Shown: positions 7,847 to 17,277 of the stretch, piece by piece
Position numbering within the stretch: position 1 is the stretch's first letter
Layout: each line of letters opens with the position of its first letter
Assembly (NCBI GenBank): GCA_019638705.1
Contig: JAHBTI010000005.1
Span: 1-64,000, forward strand
From: Bacteroidota bacterium
GTDB lineage: Bacteria; Bacteroidota; Bacteroidia; B-17B0; Aurantibacillaceae
Direction of reading: 5' to 3'
Length of the DNA: 64,000 nt
Position numbers and translations under genes: made by a program
The notes under the pieces: generated by a model
Seen by the model: the letters and a program-made list of their open reading frames with translations, nothing else
Database searches by the model: none
Told to the model about the DNA's origin: nothing

Positions 7847-10800
7847 ATGGTAAAACCTAAACTTATACAATTTACACTTGGCTTATTTTTATTACCTGTT
7901 TTAATAGTTGCACAAACGTATCACTTTACGAATTTTAGTGTAAAAGACGGGTTGGCACAGTCAAACGTTTCCGGCATTGTTCAAGACAGTGCCGGATTTT
8001 TTTGGCTTGCTACCGATGGCGGTGTATCGCGTTTTGACGGAAAAAACTTTATCAATTATACTACCGAAGACGGCTTGGCTGATAATAACGTTAGTGCCAT
8101 ATACATTACCAAAGACCAACGCCTTTGGCTCGGGCATAAAAACGGAATGCTTACCGTGTATGACGGAGCATCTTTTCAGCAAATAAAATCTTCCTTTCTT
8201 CCTAAAGACAAAGCCATTTACAGTTTTTATCAGGACAAAGCCGGAAGTTTGTGGATTTCAACAGAAACGGGCGGCGTAATAAAACTGATAACCACAAGCG
8301 GCAAAAACATTAAAAAATTTTCGGGTAAAGAGGGCTTGAGCCAATATGTGTTTTCTACTGTTGAAGACAAAAACGGTGATTTTTGGTTTTATACCGATAT
8401 AGGGCTTAAATGCTATGATAAAAACACCAACAGCTTTAACTATTTTTCTGCTGCGGGAATGCCTTTGGGTCAGGTAACAAGTTTGGCACGCGATAAAAAT
8501 TTTAATATATACATAGGCACTATGGCAGGTGCTATATCGCGCTATTATCCCGACACCAAAAAATTTGAACCCATTATTAATCCTGCCGATGTAATGAGCA
8601 TTACTCATTCGGGCATAAACCCTATTCTTCCCAACACCATATACGAAGACAGGCAAGGTAATTTATGGGCATCTGTTCAAAACATTGGTGTAATAAGGCA
8701 TGAAAAAGAAACAGGAAAACTTACTCTGTTCAGCACCGCCAACGGGCTTGTTGTAAACAAAATAAAAAGCATTTACGAAGACATTGAGGGAAATATTTTG
8801 TTTGGAACTGTCGGCGAGGGCTTTGAAATATATTCGGGTGAGCGGTTTGTATCGTTTTCTAAAAATAACGGTGTGGTTGATAATCAGGTGTGGGCTATTT
8901 GTCAGGATTATACGGGACAGTACTGGTTTGGTACTAACGGCGGCATCAGCATATTTAACCCTAAAGAAGATTTTGCCGAACAAGCCTATAAAAAAATTAC
9001 AACAGCAGAAGGTTTGCCCGCTATTTCGGTGCGAGCCATAGCAAAAGATAAAAATCAAAATATGTGGATTGCCACATGGGGCGGTAAGGTAATTAAGTAC
9101 GATATGCAGGCAAAGCGGCTTGTGTCCGTTTCGGCGTTAAATGACATTGTTTTTATATATGTAAGTTGCTTGTTGGTTGATTCAAAAAACAATTTGTGGA
9201 TAGGCACGCCTGAGGGCATTATCATTTACGGACTTGACAATGGCAGCATTAAGCCCGTGCGCACCATTGACGGATTGAGCGATAACGATATTTCGTGCTT
9301 GTTTGAAGACAGCAAAGGACGAGTGTGGGTTGGTACAAAACAAAAAGGCGTTACGCTAATTGACAAAAAAACATTTAAAATATTTAACCGCGAAAACGGA
9401 TTAAATTACACAAGCGTTTCATCAATTGCCGAAGATAAAAATCACAACATCTGGGTTGGCACAGAGGGTGGTGGTGCATTTGTGTATAACGGAAAAACGT
9501 TTACCAACTACAAAACAAAAAACGGTTTGGTGTCCGATTACATTACCTTAATTACAACCGACAAACAAAACAATGTGTGGATAGGTACAAACAAAGGTTT
9601 GAGCAAATACATTCCCGAACAAAATACTTTTGTTTCGTATCACAACGGCGACGGCTTTACAGGCGTTGAAACCAAACCCGGCGCAGCATATAACGACAGC
9701 GAAGGGAACATTTGGTTTGGTACGGTAAACGGCGCATTCAAGTACAGTCCGAAATCGGATATTCCTGTAAGTATTGAACCCATAACCAAACTGCTGAGTT
9801 TTAAGGTAAACCTTAACGACTATCCTGTTTCGGATAAAGTAAAATTATCTTACACAGAAAACACGCTGAATTTTGATTTCGTAAGCATTTCACTTTCCAA
9901 TCCCGAAGGCGTAACCTATAAAATTAAAATGGAAGGCTACGACAAAGACTGGAGGCAGGTAAAACAAACCAATGAAACGTATGCCAACTTATCTCCCGGA
10001 CACTATGAGTTAAAACTTGCAGGCTGTAACAGTTCGGGTGTTTGCAACAGCAACTATTTGACCATGAAAATTGAAATTGTACCTCCGTTTTGGCAAACCT
10101 GGTGGTTTTGGTTAATTGTATTGGTTTCGCTTGGTGGTGGCGTGCTGTTGTATATCCGCAAACTGAATATTGACAAGAAAAAACTGGAAGCTAAAGTGCA
10201 GGAGCGCACCGCCGAAGTGGTAAAACAAAAACACATTATTGAAGAAAAACACAAAGAAATTACCGACAGTATAAATTACGCCGAACGTATTCAAAAAAGT
10301 TTTTTGGCTACAAAAGAAACGTTGGATAAAAATTTGAGCGAGTATTTTGTGCTGTTCAGACCTAAAGATGTGGTAAGCGGCGATTTTTACTGGGCAGAAA
10401 ATTTACCTAACGGAAACTTTGTACTTGCCACGGCAGACAGCACAGGGCACGGTGTTCCGGGTGCCATTATGAGTTTGCTGAACATTATGAGCTTGGAAAA
10501 AGCCACTGAACACATCATTCAACCCGCAGAAATTTTAAATCATACCCGCATAAACATTATTAACCGCCTGAAACGCGACGGCAGCCCCGAAGGCGGAAAA
10601 GACGGCATGGATTGCAGCCTGTGTGTGTACAGCCCCCCCAATCCACAAGGGGGAAGAACGTTGTGGGTGGCGGCGGCAAATAATCCTGTGTGGATAGTGC
10701 GCGCAGGCTCGGGAGAGTTGGAGGAGGCTGTTAAACCCGATAAAATGCCTGTGGGCAAGCACGATAAACAAGATATTGCGTTTACGCAATACGAAATTGA

Positions 10801-11026
10801 TTTACAAAAAGGCGATATTGTTTACTCATTAACCGACGGTTTCCCCGACCAGTTTGGCGGCGAAAGAGGGAAAAAATTTATGAGTAAGAACCTGCGGAAA
10901 TTTTTAAAATCAAATGCCCGTTTGCCTATGCACGAGCAATGCCTGCTTTTAGAAAAAACATTTTTAAACTGGCTTGGCAATTTGGAACAAATTGATGATG
11001 TTACGGTGATAGGGGTGAAGATTTAA
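7847..11026 (+). CDS. two-component-propeller sensor with SpoIIE/PP2C phosphatase output
   Basis: About 1059 residues. After a signal peptide come repeated propeller blades with the recurring pattern of W(I/V)GT and EDxxGNxW motifs (about residues 25-640), then a Y_Y_Y-type beta domain (YKIKMEGYDKDWR), one membrane helix (near WWFWLIVLVSLGGGVLLYI), a coiled coil, and a cytoplasmic SpoIIE/RsbU-type Ser/Thr phosphatase domain (GDFYWAE, TADSTGHGVPGA, SLTDGFPDQFGG, IDDVTVIGVKI). It would sense an extracytoplasmic signal and dephosphorylate a cytoplasmic partner such as an anti-sigma antagonist; no such partner is in the window. A C-rich palindrome interrupts the phosphatase domain at 10633-10653. 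I chose ATG 7847 over TTG 7841. Confidence 0.88.
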   Translation: MVKPKLIQFTLGLFLLPVLIVAQTYHFTNFSVKDGLAQSNVSGIVQDSAGFFWLATDGGVSRFDGKNFINYTTEDGLADNNVSAIYITKDQRLWLGHKNGMLTVYDGASFQQIKSSFLPKDKAIYSFYQDKAGSLWISTETGGVIKLITTSGKNIKKFSGKEGLSQYVFSTVEDKNGDFWFYTDIGLKCYDKNTNSFNYFSAAGMPLGQVTSLARDKNFNIYIGTMAGAISRYYPDTKKFEPIINPADVMSITHSGINPILPNTIYEDRQGNLWASVQNIGVIRHEKETGKLTLFSTANGLVVNKIKSIYEDIEGNILFGTVGEGFEIYSGERFVSFSKNNGVVDNQVWAICQDYTGQYWFGTNGGISIFNPKEDFAEQAYKKITTAEGLPAISVRAIAKDKNQNMWIATWGGKVIKYDMQAKRLVSVSALNDIVFIYVSCLLVDSKNNLWIGTPEGIIIYGLDNGSIKPVRTIDGLSDNDISCLFEDSKGRVWVGTKQKGVTLIDKKTFKIFNRENGLNYTSVSSIAEDKNHNIWVGTEGGGAFVYNGKTFTNYKTKNGLVSDYITLITTDKQNNVWIGTNKGLSKYIPEQNTFVSYHNGDGFTGVETKPGAAYNDSEGNIWFGTVNGAFKYSPKSDIPVSIEPITKLLSFKVNLNDYPVSDKVKLSYTENTLNFDFVSISLSNPEGVTYKIKMEGYDKDWRQVKQTNETYANLSPGHYELKLAGCNSSGVCNSNYLTMKIEIVPPFWQTWWFWLIVLVSLGGGVLLYIRKLNIDKKKLEAKVQERTAEVVKQKHIIEEKHKEITDSINYAERIQKSFLATKETLDKNLSEYFVLFRPKDVVSGDFYWAENLPNGNFVLATADSTGHGVPGAIMSLLNIMSLEKATEHIIQPAEILNHTRINIINRLKRDGSPEGGKDGMDCSLCVYSPPNPQGGRTLWVAAANNPVWIVRAGSGELEEAVKPDKMPVGKHDKQDIAFTQYEIDLQKGDIVYSLTDGFPDQFGGERGKKFMSKNLRKFLKSNARLPMHEQCLLLEKTFLNWLGNLEQIDDVTVIGVKI
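10633..10653. repeat. C-rich palindrome inside the phosphatase coding region
   Basis: Seven C, AATCCACAA, then five G. In frame it encodes SPPNPQGG between the strand DCSLCVY and the strand TLWVAAANNP, where related phosphatases normally have a short turn. It resembles C-run/G-run hairpins that are common between Bacteroidota genes. Confidence 0.5.
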
Positions 11027-11028
11027 TT

Positions 11029-11898
11029 TTACTTCACCGCTTTTAAACTTAAATCCAAACTTTTTACATGGTGTGTTAATGCGCCAACGGAAATAAAGTC
11101 CACACCGCATTTGGCATAGTGCGCCACGTTTTTTTCGGTAATGCCGCCCGAAGATTCCACTTCAAATTTTCCGTTTATCAGCTTTACGGCTTGCGCGGTT
11201 TGTTGGGGTGTGTAATTGTCAAGCATTATGCGTTGCACGCCGCCGCGTTTCAATACTTTTTTTACATCTTCCAACGTGCGGGTTTCAACTTCAATGGGTA
11301 ATTTAAGTTTGTGTTTTTTTAAATAGCTGTGAGCCGCATCAATGGCTTGCACAATGCCGCCTGCAAAATCAATGTGATTGTCTTTAATCAAAATCATGTC
11401 AAACAAACCGTAGCGGTGATTAGAGCCGCCACCAATGACAACCGCCCATTTTTCAAAAAAACGAAAATTTGGCGTGGTCTTGCGCGTGTCAATTACTTTG
11501 GTTGTTGTGCCTTTGCACAGGTTTTGCAAATAATTGGTTTTGGTGGCAATGCCGCTCATGCGCTGCATAATGTTTAACACCAAACGTTCGGCGGTCAATA
11601 GTTTTTGGGTGTTTCCTTCAACGGTAAAAACAATGTCGCCTTTTTTTATGTGTGTGCCGTCTTTGATTAAAACTTTTATGCGCGAAGTTTTATCTAAGTG
11701 CTTAAAAATTTTTTCGGCAGCCTGCACACCTGCAATAATTCCTTCTTCTTTTGCCAAGAGCTGCATTTTGCCTTTGTGGTTTTTGGGAATGGTGGAAAGT
11801 GAGGTATGGTCGCCATTGCCTAAGTCCTCATGCAAAACTTCTTGAATAAATTTTTTAAAATTAAAATGCCTGCTGTGCAGTTTTATAAAATCAGTCAT
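11029..11898 (-). CDS. nadC: nicotinate-nucleotide pyrophosphorylase (carboxylating)
   Basis: 289 residues, full length. Quinolinate phosphoribosyltransferase converts quinolinate and PRPP to nicotinate mononucleotide, CO2 and pyrophosphate in de novo NAD synthesis. Family signatures include NIMQRMSGIAT, DTRKTTPNFR, MILIKDNHI, EVETRTLEDV and ESSGGI. It overlaps the upstream DUF4783 gene by 8 bases, so the two are translated from one message. Its stop lies 2 bases from the convergent phosphatase gene. No NAD synthesis partners (nadA, nadB) are nearby. Confidence 0.95.
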   Translation of the reverse strand: MTDFIKLHSRHFNFKKFIQEVLHEDLGNGDHTSLSTIPKNHKGKMQLLAKEEGIIAGVQAAEKIFKHLDKTSRIKVLIKDGTHIKKGDIVFTVEGNTQKLLTAERLVLNIMQRMSGIATKTNYLQNLCKGTTTKVIDTRKTTPNFRFFEKWAVVIGGGSNHRYGLFDMILIKDNHIDFAGGIVQAIDAAHSYLKKHKLKLPIEVETRTLEDVKKVLKRGGVQRIMLDNYTPQQTAQAVKLINGKFEVESSGGITEKNVAHYAKCGVDFISVGALTHHVKSLDLSLKAVK

Positions 11899-12340
11899 TG
11901 TCGGTTTCTATACGGAACTGCGAAATTAAATTTCTTCGGATTAAAACGGAAACGCGAAATTTTCCGCTGCTTGTTTCTAAACTGCCTGTAAGGTATTGCA
12001 TACTGTTATTTACCGAACTTACACGCGAAGCAGTGAAATTTTTTACCGTGTGTTTTTCAAAAAAATATTTTAAGTTGGCTTCGGCTTGCGATTTGCTTAA
12101 CACATCTTCCTGATTAATAATTTTTATGATAACTTTTGTGTCAAAAAACTTAACCAATTCAGAAGCCTTGCCCTGTTTGATAGCAGCCGTAATATCATCG
12201 CTTACTTCAAAACTTTCATTGGTGAAGTTGAAGCCATTAATTTCACGAATAACACTAATTTCTGCTTGGGGATAATTAATGTAGTTCGCGACAGAAGATT
12301 TCACGAAAAACAGAAAAAAGATATGAATTAATATTTTCAT
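11891..12340 (-). CDS. DUF4783 family secreted protein
   Basis: 149 residues with an N-terminal signal peptide (ILIHIFFLFFVKSSVA). The core, beginning DDITAAIKQGKASELVKFF and including SKSQAEANLKYFFEKH and SSGKFRVSVLIRR, matches the small NTF2-like DUF4783 family. The family is typically found beside nadC and rlmH in Bacteroidota, which is the arrangement here. A minus-strand TAAATTTG lies at 12353-12360, 13 bases upstream. Function unknown. Confidence 0.8.
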   Translation of the reverse strand: MKILIHIFFLFFVKSSVANYINYPQAEISVIREINGFNFTNESFEVSDDITAAIKQGKASELVKFFDTKVIIKIINQEDVLSKSQAEANLKYFFEKHTVKNFTASRVSSVNNSMQYLTGSLETSSGKFRVSVLIRRNLISQFRIETDND

Positions 12341-12352
12341 CTTTGTTTACCA

Positions 12353-12360
12353 CAAATTTA
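12353..12360 (-). promoter_or_regulatory. -7 promoter element TAAATTTG
   Basis: CAAATTTA on the plus strand; perfect TAnnTTTG on the minus strand just upstream of the DUF4783-nadC unit. Confidence 0.45.
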
Positions 12361-12426
12361 CTCAAAATTTATAATGAAATAGCCGTATTGGTTATTCCAT
12401 GTAACCATTAAAAACTATTTAGACAC

Positions 12427-12900
12427 ATGAAAATTATTTTGCTTCAAATTGATAAAACGCAGGACGCTTATCTCGCCGAAGGAATTTCTGTTTACACGAA
12501 ACGCCTCAAAAACTACACCGACTTTGAAATCCTGACTGTTAATGTATCTAAAAACACGCGGCAACGCTCCATTAACGAACAAAAAACCGAAGAAGCAAAA
12601 TTGATTTTAGACAGTATTAACAACGATGATGTGTTGGTGCTTTTGGACGAAAAAGGAAAAGAATACACTTCGGTTGAATTTTCAAAATTTATTTCAGCAA
12701 AACAAAATGCTTCGGTGAAACGCTTGGTATTTCTGATTGGCGGACCTTTTGGCTTTGACGAAAAAATTTACAAACATGCCAACGCGCAACTTTCTTTTTC
12801 AAAAATGACCTTTTCTCATCAAATGATACGCCTGTTTTTTACCGAACAGTTGTATCGTGCGTTTACCATTTTGAGAGGGGAAAAGTATCATCATGAGTAG
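12427..12900 (+). CDS. rlmH: 23S rRNA (pseudouridine1915-N3)-methyltransferase
   Basis: 157 residues, the usual length of this SPOUT methyltransferase. The SAM-binding knot includes VLLDEKGKEYTS, FLIGGPFGFDE and the C-terminal SKMTFSHQMIRLFFTEQLYRA (seen in pieces). It methylates pseudouridine 1915 in helix 69 of 23S rRNA. Divergent from the DUF4783-nadC unit and convergent with the phosphatase gene, whose stop is 3 bases away. Confidence 0.95.
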   Translation: MKIILLQIDKTQDAYLAEGISVYTKRLKNYTDFEILTVNVSKNTRQRSINEQKTEEAKLILDSINNDDVLVLLDEKGKEYTSVEFSKFISAKQNASVKRLVFLIGGPFGFDEKIYKHANAQLSFSKMTFSHQMIRLFFTEQLYRAFTILRGEKYHHE

Positions 12901-12903
12901 AAT

Positions 12904-14526
12904 TTACTTAAAAAACCCATTCAACGGTTTTGCAATGGTAGAATTAGGTTGATTAATGCGAAGCAACTCACACACCGTTGGCGCAATTTGTGTAATGCTG
13001 ATGTAATCAAAACTTTCGCCTTTTTTAATGCCGTTTCCGAAAAAGATAATGGGAACGTGTGTGTCGTAATTGTAGCCTGTGCCGTGTGTTGTGCCTTTTG
13101 CAGCATTGTCCATAAACGCGGGTTGGTAAATAAAACACACATTGCCGCTTAATTTATGATTGTAGCCGTTTTGCAATAAGGCGCGGTAATCGTTGTTCTC
13201 AAAGGCTTGTTCTTTCATTGTTTTAGAAGTATAGGCTTCTGAAATACCGTTAATCGTAATTAAAAAATCGGCAAGTTTGCTTTCAACTTCATCTTTGTTC
13301 AGTTTTAGTCCCACTAATTTTTTTTCGTTGATGAACACTTGTTCGTTGCTTAAATTGGCAAGTAACGAACTGTCGCCGTAAGCAGACTGAAAATAATTTT
13401 TTACTTCTTTCGCTACGGTTTTTTCTCTCAAATAACCTGCGGGAATTTTATTGTCCAACAAATGATTGGGAACATCTGCGCCGCCGTGGTCAGCCGTGAG
13501 AAAAACGGTATAATTATTTTTTCCCACTTCTTTGTCTAAGGTGTTCAACAATTCTTCTATGTCTTTATCCAAGCGCAAATACACATCTTCCACCTCTACG
13601 GAACGGATTCCGTAAGCGTGTCCAATAATATCGGGACTTGAAAAGCTGATGCACAATAAATCGGTTTCGTTGTCTTTGCCCATGTGTTCGTTTTTCAAAC
13701 ATTCAATGGCTAAATCTTTTGTAATGGAATTTCCGAAAGGCGTGGCGCGAATAATGCCAACATTGTTTTTCTCTAAAAACGATTTGTATTCATAAGGAAA
13801 GGTGGGTGTTTCTTTTTTGTTTGGCACGGCTTCGTAAGGGTTGTTATCTTCAATAGATGAGGTATAAGTTGCAAGCGGATAATGCGTATTCCAACCTTTT
13901 TGCAAATAAGATGTCGGTAAATTTTTTGCATTAAAATCTTTCAGCCATTGCGGTAAATCGTTTACATACCATGATGAAGAAATAAAAACGCCCTTGTTTT
14001 CGTCAAACCAAAAAGCGGCGTTGGCGGCGTGTCCTGCAGGGAGCACGGCACTTCTGTCTTTTAACGCCACCGCAAATACTTTTGCTTTTTGGTTGGAACT
14101 CATTTTCAGTTCATCGCCAATGGTGGAACTCAACTGATTTCGCGGCGACATACGTTCTTTTTTGTTTTCTGTGCCAATTGGTTTTACGCTTGTGTCTTGC
14201 GTGCAATACATAAACGAATTATTTTGTTTCACAAACCAATCGTTGGCAATAATGCCGTGCGTGCGTGGCGTTGCGCCTGTGTAAATGTTGCAATGCCCCG
14301 GTCCTGTAAACGTAGGAATGTAATTGTAATGCGCGTTTTTAAAATGAAAGCCCTCATTTATCAAGCGTTTAAAACCGCCATTGCCATAGCGTTCCCAATA
14401 ACGATAAATATAATCGTTGCGCATTTGGTCAACCACAATGCCTACCACTAATTTTGGTTTGGTTTGAGAAAAACCGCATGAAGCAATAAATAAAAAGCAA
14501 AGAAGAATTTTTTTAGAGGAGTTCAT
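12904..14526 (-). CDS. PafA-like alkaline phosphatase family protein
   Basis: 540 residues with a signal peptide (ILLCFLFIASCGFSQ). The metal-binding Asp (VGIVVDQMR), nucleophile region (TFTGPGHCNIYTG, with the conserved Thr), Asn in IIANDW, and LKDRSAVLPAGH with the Lys and Arg that mark the phosphate-irrepressible PafA group are present, as are the later metal sites SSPDIIGHAYG, TADHGG and THGTGYNYDTHVP. A periplasmic phosphomonoesterase releasing phosphate from organic esters is expected. Family members also include phosphodiesterases and nucleotide pyrophosphatases, so substrate range is uncertain. Confidence 0.85.
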   Translation of the reverse strand: MNSSKKILLCFLFIASCGFSQTKPKLVVGIVVDQMRNDYIYRYWERYGNGGFKRLINEGFHFKNAHYNYIPTFTGPGHCNIYTGATPRTHGIIANDWFVKQNNSFMYCTQDTSVKPIGTENKKERMSPRNQLSSTIGDELKMSSNQKAKVFAVALKDRSAVLPAGHAANAAFWFDENKGVFISSSWYVNDLPQWLKDFNAKNLPTSYLQKGWNTHYPLATYTSSIEDNNPYEAVPNKKETPTFPYEYKSFLEKNNVGIIRATPFGNSITKDLAIECLKNEHMGKDNETDLLCISFSSPDIIGHAYGIRSVEVEDVYLRLDKDIEELLNTLDKEVGKNNYTVFLTADHGGADVPNHLLDNKIPAGYLREKTVAKEVKNYFQSAYGDSSLLANLSNEQVFINEKKLVGLKLNKDEVESKLADFLITINGISEAYTSKTMKEQAFENNDYRALLQNGYNHKLSGNVCFIYQPAFMDNAAKGTTHGTGYNYDTHVPIIFFGNGIKKGESFDYISITQIAPTVCELLRINQPNSTIAKPLNGFFK

Positions 14527-14582
14527 TTTTTTTATTTTTTATATCCGTAAAGACACGATTAATCGCGGCTTTACTGTTAAGA

Positions 14583-16463
14583 TTAATCCAACTTCTGAAA
14601 AACAGAATTGTTGCTGATAAATTCAGGTACTAAATCTTTCATGCGCTGCACAATCAGTTCGTTGTTTTGTGTTTCAAAGGAGTGAATGAGTTGTTCAATA
14701 ATGCTTTTTACTTCGTTGTATTCATACTCGCGCACTTTGCCGATGAGTATTTGCGCATGGTGTGTGGGCATGGTATTTTCGTTGTTTGCCAAAAGCTCTT
14801 CGTATAATTTTTCACCCGGGCGCAAACCTGTGTACACAATGCTGATGTCTTTGCCCTCTTTCAAGCCCATGAGCAAAATCATTTTGTGTGCCAAATCCAC
14901 AATCTTTACCGATTTGCCCATGTCAAACACAAAAATTTCGCCGCCCTTGCCCATACTCGCCGCTTCCAAAACTAATTGCGAAGCCTCGGGAATGGTCATA
15001 AAATAGCGCGTAATGTCGGGGTGCGTAACGGTGATGGGTCCGCCTTCTTCAATTTGTTTTTTAAAACGCGGAATAACCGAACCGTTTGAACCCAACACAT
15101 TTCCGAAGCGTGTGGTAATAAATTTTGTTGCTGAATGTTTTCCCAGACTTTGAATGTAAATTTCGGCAATGCGTTTGCTTGCGCCCATCACGTTGGTTGG
15201 GTTCACGGCTTTGTCGGTACTCACAAACACAAAACGTTCCACATTATGTTCGTGTGCCAAATCAGCTACGTTTTTTGTTCCGAGAATGTTGGTGAGAATG
15301 GATTCGGAGGGATTGTTTTCCATCATGGGAACGTGCTTGTACGCCGCTGCGTGAAACACAATGTTTGGTTTAAAGGAAGCAAACACATGTTTCATGCGGT
15401 CAATGTTGCGCACATCAGCCATTACCACTTCAAAAGAGGGTTTCACCAATTTGTCGGCAAACTCAAGTTCCAACTCATGAAGCGGCGATTCGGCTTGGTC
15501 AAGCATATAAATTTTCTTGGGTTGAAATTTTGCGCATTGTCTTGCCAACTCGCTGCCAATGCTGCCCGCCGCGCCCGTGATTAAAATTGTTTTTCCTTTT
15601 AATGCCGAAGCAATCATGTCGGTATCTAACTTAATCGGGTCGCGCTCCAACAAATCTTCAATGCGAATACTTTTAATTTGATTGAAACTCAATTCGCCGT
15701 TAATCCATTTGGCAGCAGGCGGCACATTCAACACACGCACATTGTTTTCCAAACACACATCGGCAATGTCGTTTTTCTTTTGCGTGGAAATTTTTTGCGC
15801 AGAAATAATAACGAGTTCCACATGGTGGTCTTTTATTAATTCGTTTAATTTTTTAAAACCATACACGTTTATTCCCTCAATTCGGTTTCCGTGTTTTTTT
15901 TCTTCATCGTCAATAAAGGCGGCTACTTTGTATTTTACGGCGGCATCGCGGTCAAGCGTGCGTTTGGTAATAATACCTGCTTCGCCTGCGCCGTAAATAA
16001 TCACGTTTATTTTTTCGCGCGCAGGATTTTTACTTTCAAAATACAGGGCTTTTACCGCAAGGCGCGAGCTAATCATTAAAAAAGAAGTAACCAGCGCGTC
16101 AATAATAATGACCGAGTTGGGAATAAAATAAAACTGAAAGGCAGAAAAACAAATAACGTTGAGGAGAACAATATCCACGCTTCCAACCATGACCACACCA
16201 AAAATGCGCGCCGTATCTTTAGAACTTGTGTATCGCACCACGCCTTTGTATGTTTTAAAAAGAACAAAAGAAGCAACCCGTGTGCCAAGCACAATTATAA
16301 AATCGTAAGGTAAATTTTTTGCATCGGCTTCGGGAATGGCACTGAAATCAAAGCGAAGCGCAAATGCCAAAGTGAGCGCAAATGCACAAATAAGCGTGTC
16401 AATAATTAAAATTGTCCAACGGGGGAGGTTGTATGTCCAAAATAATTTGAAGAGCTTGTTCAT
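14583..16463 (-). CDS. membrane-bound nucleotide-sugar 4,6-dehydratase (WbpM/CapD family)
   Basis: 626 residues. Four predicted membrane helices occupy about residues 10-130, then a first Rossmann-like domain (YGAGEAGIITKRTL) and a second SDR domain with GAAGSIGSELARQ. The SDR catalytic Lys sits in NPTNVMGASKR, where Met replaces the usual Tyr, as is normal in the long WbpM-type enzymes. It would convert UDP-GlcNAc to a 4-keto-6-deoxy sugar for surface polysaccharide. It follows the glycosyltransferase gene by 9 bases on the same strand. Confidence 0.9.
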   Translation of the reverse strand: MNKLFKLFWTYNLPRWTILIIDTLICAFALTLAFALRFDFSAIPEADAKNLPYDFIIVLGTRVASFVLFKTYKGVVRYTSSKDTARIFGVVMVGSVDIVLLNVICFSAFQFYFIPNSVIIIDALVTSFLMISSRLAVKALYFESKNPAREKINVIIYGAGEAGIITKRTLDRDAAVKYKVAAFIDDEEKKHGNRIEGINVYGFKKLNELIKDHHVELVIISAQKISTQKKNDIADVCLENNVRVLNVPPAAKWINGELSFNQIKSIRIEDLLERDPIKLDTDMIASALKGKTILITGAAGSIGSELARQCAKFQPKKIYMLDQAESPLHELELEFADKLVKPSFEVVMADVRNIDRMKHVFASFKPNIVFHAAAYKHVPMMENNPSESILTNILGTKNVADLAHEHNVERFVFVSTDKAVNPTNVMGASKRIAEIYIQSLGKHSATKFITTRFGNVLGSNGSVIPRFKKQIEEGGPITVTHPDITRYFMTIPEASQLVLEAASMGKGGEIFVFDMGKSVKIVDLAHKMILLMGLKEGKDISIVYTGLRPGEKLYEELLANNENTMPTHHAQILIGKVREYEYNEVKSIIEQLIHSFETQNNELIVQRMKDLVPEFISNNSVFQKLD

Positions 16464-16472
16464 AGCGCAGGA

Positions 16473-17234
16473 CTAAAGGTAGTGTTTTTTAAAGGCTCTG
16501 ATTTTTTTATACTTTAAATACGCGGCATAAGCCGAAATTTTTGAAATTAAAAACCCTGCTTTGCCGTCTAAAAAGCCGAGATGCAAAATGTAATGGTCAA
16601 TAAATTTCGCCATCGGGTTTACAATTAATTTATACAAAGGCGCTTTCTTTCCCTTTTCTACAAAGGCTTTTGAGGCAATGTCGGTAAAGTATTCCACCTG
16701 CCTGTAATGGTCGTCAACGGTGTAATAACTGTAATGTAAAATATCACCTTTTAAATATCCTGTGTTTTTATCGCCCTCAAACAATTCGTATTTGTCGTGG
16801 GGGTTTATACCCGTCCACGCGCCTTTGCGGCTGTCCCACAGGCGCAGTTTTTTGTCGGGATACCAACCGCAATGTTTTACCCAATGCCCGCAATAATTGG
16901 TGAGGCGGTTCATATAATAACCGTCTTTTTCAAAATTTGATTTTATGTTTTGAATGGATTTTTTCAGTTCATCGTTCAACGCCTCGTCTGCGTCAAGCGA
17001 GAGTAGGTGCGGAAAAGAAGCGTAAGTAATGGCGCGGTTTTTTTGCTGAATGTGTCCGTCAAAAGCGTGTTGAAAAAATTTTGCGCCATGTTTTTCGCAA
17101 ATTTCCTGCGTTTTGTCTTTGCTGAAAGAATCCAAAACAACAATTTCATCGGCTACTTCTTTTACCGAAAGCAAACAACGCTCAATGTTTTTTTCTTCGT
17201 TAAATGTGATTATAACAACCGATAATTTTATCAC
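16473..17234 (-). CDS. family 2 glycosyltransferase, WaaE/KdtX-like
   Basis: 253 residues with the GT-A start IKLSVVIITFNEEKNIERCL, a DADEALN metal-binding motif (about residue 90) and the downstream GWYPDKKLRLWDS pattern typical of the lipopolysaccharide-core WaaE group. It probably adds a hexose to the LPS core or a related glycan at the inner face of the membrane. It is the first gene of a two-gene unit with the sugar dehydratase. Confidence 0.85.
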   Translation of the reverse strand: MIKLSVVIITFNEEKNIERCLLSVKEVADEIVVLDSFSKDKTQEICEKHGAKFFQHAFDGHIQQKNRAITYASFPHLLSLDADEALNDELKKSIQNIKSNFEKDGYYMNRLTNYCGHWVKHCGWYPDKKLRLWDSRKGAWTGINPHDKYELFEGDKNTGYLKGDILHYSYYTVDDHYRQVEYFTDIASKAFVEKGKKAPLYKLIVNPMAKFIDHYILHLGFLDGKAGFLISKISAYAAYLKYKKIRAFKKHYL

Positions 17235-17277
17235 GCTGCGAAATTAGGGAAATTTAGATTGGCGAAAATCATGTTTT

